From NCBI GenBank assembly GCA_004794655.1, contig SMMW01000025.1:3392501-3456500 (forward strand): a DNA stretch of 64,000 nt, given 5' to 3'. A model generated the notes under the pieces. The model was given only the letters and a program-made list of their open reading frames with translations. It did not search any database and had not been told where the DNA came from. Shown here piece by piece: positions 60,340-64,000 of this stretch; positions within the stretch are counted from its first letter, which is position 1; each line of letters begins with the position of its first letter. A program made the translations under genes and the position numbers. Source of the DNA: Marisa cornuarietis. Its lineage: Eukaryota; Mollusca; Gastropoda; Architaenioglossa; Ampullariidae.

Positions 60340-62028
60340 GTGTTCAAAGATTTTGAACGAAGTATGTTTTCTTTATTGGAAAACTCGCTGTTTTAATGAT
60401 TTTGAGAAAAAAGGACAAACTGATAGAGAGCAGGCTAGAAAGGAATGAAGAGAAAAAGAAACAAAAGGAAAATTTCTTGGCGTTTGATAACAATACAAAG
60501 ATCATTTTGTGAGTCACTGGATGAATAAATGTATGCAAATGAATAATAAATTCAAACCAAGTATAATAGCAATGTAAAAGGGTCCCTTATTATTTATTTA
60601 ACCTGTGTGTCGATAAACACGTCCTCTTCCACACAAAAAAACCCCGTAGAAATGGCTTAAAGCTCTTTTGTGTCGTTTCAGAAAATGTTTGCGGCATTGT
60701 TTCCGCTTGATTAAGCTTTCAGTGGCTGAAATGGAAACTAAATTTTGTGGAGGATGTCTGCTAACGGTGTTCGAATGCATTCAATCAGAAAGTTATTAAA
60801 AATATCTAGCTTGCCGACCTGTGTTCGTTCCCCTATTAACAAGTCATTTTTTTCTCACCGCAGTCAGCCGTGTGGTGTTTTGTGTTTTTGTGCACGTGCA
60901 CGAAAAGATCTTCAGGGTCTCGGAATATGTTAAGTGTTTCGCTTGACTACACAAGAGAACAGTCAGGACTATAAGGTAGATAGCAAGCAAACTAGTTTCA
61001 GACTAAAGCTAAGAAATGTTTGTACCTACTTAAAATAAGAAGTTCACAACTGAGAATGATCAAAAGGTGGTTAAAAAGCACAGCTAACTAAATTATTCTT
61101 TTGTGTTCGTTCTTTATTTTAGAAACTTTTAAGGAAAACACAAGGTTTAAAAACACTGCTTGTAATTAGTAACCTAAACAGAGATCATGATCGCACGACC
61201 AGTGCAAGTTCTTAAGACGGTTTTTAAAGCAGACTTCTTTACTTTCGTGTATTGTTGTTCGATTTGCACCCTGGGTAGAAAACCGCCGGTAGGGAGCGTT
61301 CATGTCAAAAGCAGGTAACAGCACGTGTGACCGGTGGCAAACATCGATATGGCACAGAGTTTACTGTTAGTGTGGCTTACAGAAAGTAGAGACAGGTAGC
61401 ATAATACTCTTCATGTTCTAATCGGTTTGTCTAAATATGTTTTTTTGTTGTTGGCTCATTCAGTTTATGGATAAAGCCGTTACGATGTAAAGCTTTTTTA
61501 TACCCCTATTTTCTCTTTCACCCGAAATGTAGCTCCGTTTTTATCTGTCCCGTTGTATTTTAAGAAGAGAGCAATAAAAATAGATAGTTCAGCTAAATAG
61601 AAACGATGAATTAATGTCGAATTCCTTTTTTTGTGCGAAGACACCAACCATAATTAAACCATTATCCAACTATTATCGCACGAACCTTTTTTTCAGCATG
61701 GTAGGCTTTAACAGATTAATGCTTTGACAAGTTACTCGGTGCTTCGTTTTGTAATTTCAGTGACTTTTCTAGGCTGCAGCGAAAACAATCTCTTCTGCTT
61801 GAAGGACCCTTGCACACCCGGGAACGTAGCCGCGCAGCCCGGAACTTTAGGCTCAGCGCTGCACTAACTAAAGGAAAATTGAGCAAAATCAGTAGTTAAC
61901 AAAATATGAAAGTAGTAAACGATTAGTCAAAATACAAACAAACACAGCAATCATTGACTAGTAATAAATAAATGCAAAACTTTTTCCCAATGATAAAAAC
62001 CGACCTCCTCCCCCCCATTTTCCCGTAA
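60340..62028. other. Non-coding stretch before the MITE
   Basis: AT-rich; no frame with protein-like content, no repeat termini. Confidence 0.45.
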
Positions 62029-63399
62029 GGGGCCGTAGTTATGAAGCGAGGGTAAGTCGTTGTCCTGGGGCAACATGGAAAACTCAAGGACAAGCGTCTT
62101 TTTTTCCAAAGTCATACAGCGGTGTCCAGACCCCTGGAGCTGTAGTTATGAAGTGGTGGCAAAATAAAAGTCCTGGGTTTAAAAAAAAACCATGACGAAG
62201 AGTCCATCAAGTCTGGGTATCGCACTGTAGCTACGAAACGACGCTTTTCCTTGAGTTTCCGATTTTGCCCTGGGGAAACGACTTATTGACAATGACAATG
62301 ACAATTCTTTATATACGAGAGGTAAATAAGCGATAAGGTGCTTTTTTCATTTAGCCCTCGCCCCGTACGGGGAAAGAATAAACAAATAATTAAAAGAATA
62401 CCAAAAATAATTGGTAATAAGCATGAGATAAAACATCAAATACGAGTGGAAGGTGAATATGTACAAAGTGATTGTTAAGAGAAAAAAAGTACAAACAAGA
62501 AACAACAAAAACAACAACAACAAAAGCAGATATTTACATGGGTCCTGGAATTGGGAGGTGTTTCTAGAGGGCTCTTCTAATTTTCTTGCAAATATTTTAG
62601 AAGATGGCGTCAAAAGCAGTTCAGGGAGTTCAGCTGCTTGAGATGGAGAGGGAGGCTGTTCCACAGCACGCTCCCTGAATATTTGAGACTAGATTTAAAG
62701 AGGTCTATTCTTGGGATTGGAGTATTTAGTTTTGGGGAAGTCCGAGTATAATTGAAAGAAAACAACAAAGCGAGTCTGGGGGACAGTTTACTTGTCAGTA
62801 TTTTGTACATGAATATACATTTATTAAATTTAAGTCTTTTTGTTAGGGGAAAGACGCCCAGAGAGGTGAAGGCATTCGGCTGTATTGTCGGTTTTAGTAG
62901 AACGGCTTTTTATGCTCGCTTCTGGACACTTGCTAGAGGTTTCATGGAAACTCCACTAGCGGAGTCCCAGAGGGTGGAGGCGTAGTCAATGATTGACTGA
63001 ATGTGGGTTGTATAGAAGAGTTTTCTTGTGTGTGGGTCTAGGAAATGCTTAATTCTTGACAGCTGGTAGACTTTCTTGGAAATGTTTTTGCTTGTAGCAG
63101 AGATGTGTTGGGACCACGATAAGTTGTTGTCGATGGTAACCCCTGTGAGTTTGTGGGACTAAACTTCCGTTATTGCTTGATGGATACTTATGAATGGGGT
63201 GACTAGGTTTTGCCTTTTTTTATCTTGTTGTGAGGAGCATGACTTCAGTTTTCTGGGGGTTGAGTGACATGTGGTTTGATTCCGTCCAAGTCTGAAGCTC
63301 GTCGGCGCTCAGCTGTATGAGGGAAGCAAGGGGCTCAACTGTTGGTGGTGTGCGTGTATTGTGGTGTCGTCTGTGGTGTCGTTTCATAGCTACGGCCCC
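62029..63399. mobile_element. Foldback MITE split by a LINE insertion
   Basis: The left end GGGGCCGTAGTTATGAAGCG (62029) is matched, inverted, by CGTTTCATAGCTACGGCCCC ending at 63399. Inner arms also pair: AAGTCGTTGTCCTGGGGCAA (left, about 62053) with TTTTGCCCTGGGGAAACGAC (right, about 62262). Between 62284 and about 63377 lies a minus-strand LINE fragment, so the MITE was about 280 bp before interruption. A relative is at 3168-3340. Confidence 0.75.
62284..63377 (-). mobile_element. 5'-truncated LINE reverse transcriptase, nested in MITE
   Basis: The minus strand begins inside the catalytic motif (DDTTIHAHHQQL) and continues NHMSLNPQKTEVMLL-like text. GVTIDNNLSWSQHI, YTTHIQSIIDYASTLWDSAS and YSGSVLWNSLPLHLKQLNSL follow. 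The order matches the C-terminal half of a LINE reverse transcriptase. A few stops and one or two frameshifts break it. The 3' end is an ATTGTC simple repeat (62302-62284). Truncation at the 5' end within the coding region is the usual LINE insertion outcome. Confidence 0.8.
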
Positions 63400-64000
63400 A
63401 GAAGAGGGCTTGTGTACCTAGGACGACGATGATGTCTGGTTAATTAAGGTCTGTTTTCATTCCCATGTTATTATTACAAGTCAGGTGCCTGCTTTACGCT
63501 GTCTGACCTTGTGAAGTGTTAATGTACACAAAACATAATTTCTAGTTTCTTACTAGAAGGGTACATGTGTACTTATCCCTTCGCGGCAGTTCCCTTAATA
63601 ACGCAAGCGGGTGCTGTAGACGGTTGTTACAGGGAATGGGTACGCTGCACACCTCCATAGTGGGGGCCGAGGGCTCTGGTCTGAGGAAAACCGCAGAGTC
63701 ATCTGTTTTGCTGTAGCCTGGCAACCGCAAACTTCTATATTCGTCATAAAAAGGTAATATCGTTATGAATAGATCGAGAAAGCAGTGGCGGACTCAGTAA
63801 ATGACATTCAATGGGTCTGCTTGTAACATGAATCATATTACAAATCAAAGCGACCAACAGGTATTATAAGTCATTTCCCTTTGACAAGCGACATTGGATA
63901 ATGGATGGTCACTTAGCATCTGGAAAGAAGTGTCTGTGGATTTCGATAATATTGCGAACATTTGAAGGAGAAAACGTTCTGACTTTTTGGTGGGGTCTTT
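63400..64000. other. Right edge, nothing recognised
   Basis: The open frame at 63730-63542 (minus) has no domain or splice support. Confidence 0.4.

Overview
The window is animal nuclear DNA: split genes with short exons, GT-AG introns, long AT-rich non-coding tracts, microsatellites and many degraded transposable elements. The element types (non-LTR retrotransposons, one with a 2A-like motif in ORF1, a DIRS-like element and a TA-flanked pogo-like MITE) fit a lophotrochozoan, probably a gastropod mollusc. This is inference from style and content; no marker gene fixes the species.

Layout. (1) 251-5778, plus strand: the last 13 visible coding exons of a SEC24C/D-type COPII coat gene, whose 5' part lies beyond the left edge. 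(2) 5.8-8.3 kb: its 3' flank. (3) 8.34-11.28 kb, minus strand: a broken LINE whose ORF1 starts with a 2A-like GDVELNPGP motif and whose central part, including the endonuclease, is missing. (4) about 11.6-30.3 kb, minus strand: a nearly complete ATAD5 (Elg1) gene with 16 coding exons, tail-to-tail with SEC24. Its introns hold a 4.6 kb DIRS-like element with inverted ends (16515-21119) and a 783 bp pogo-like MITE (23631-24413). The MITE sits in one copy of a 187 bp tandem duplication that includes an exon end and its splice donor. (5) 30.3-64 kb: mostly non-coding, with LINE fragments, microsatellites, minisatellites, a GC-rich promoter-like block at 54.2-54.95 kb, a GATA-site cluster at 60.2-60.3 kb, a LINE nested in a foldback MITE (62.0-63.4 kb), and a few weakly supported orphan exons on the plus strand.

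The two recognised genes are housekeeping genes with unrelated roles: SEC24 selects cargo for ER-to-Golgi vesicles, and ATAD5 in an RFC-like complex unloads PCNA from DNA. Nothing suggests they work together. The most notable content is in the mobile elements. The DIRS-like element keeps the diagnostic layout of inverted termini plus an internal region that reads as the two termini joined, here present twice and part of a long palindrome. No CRISPR array, rRNA or convincing tRNA gene was seen.
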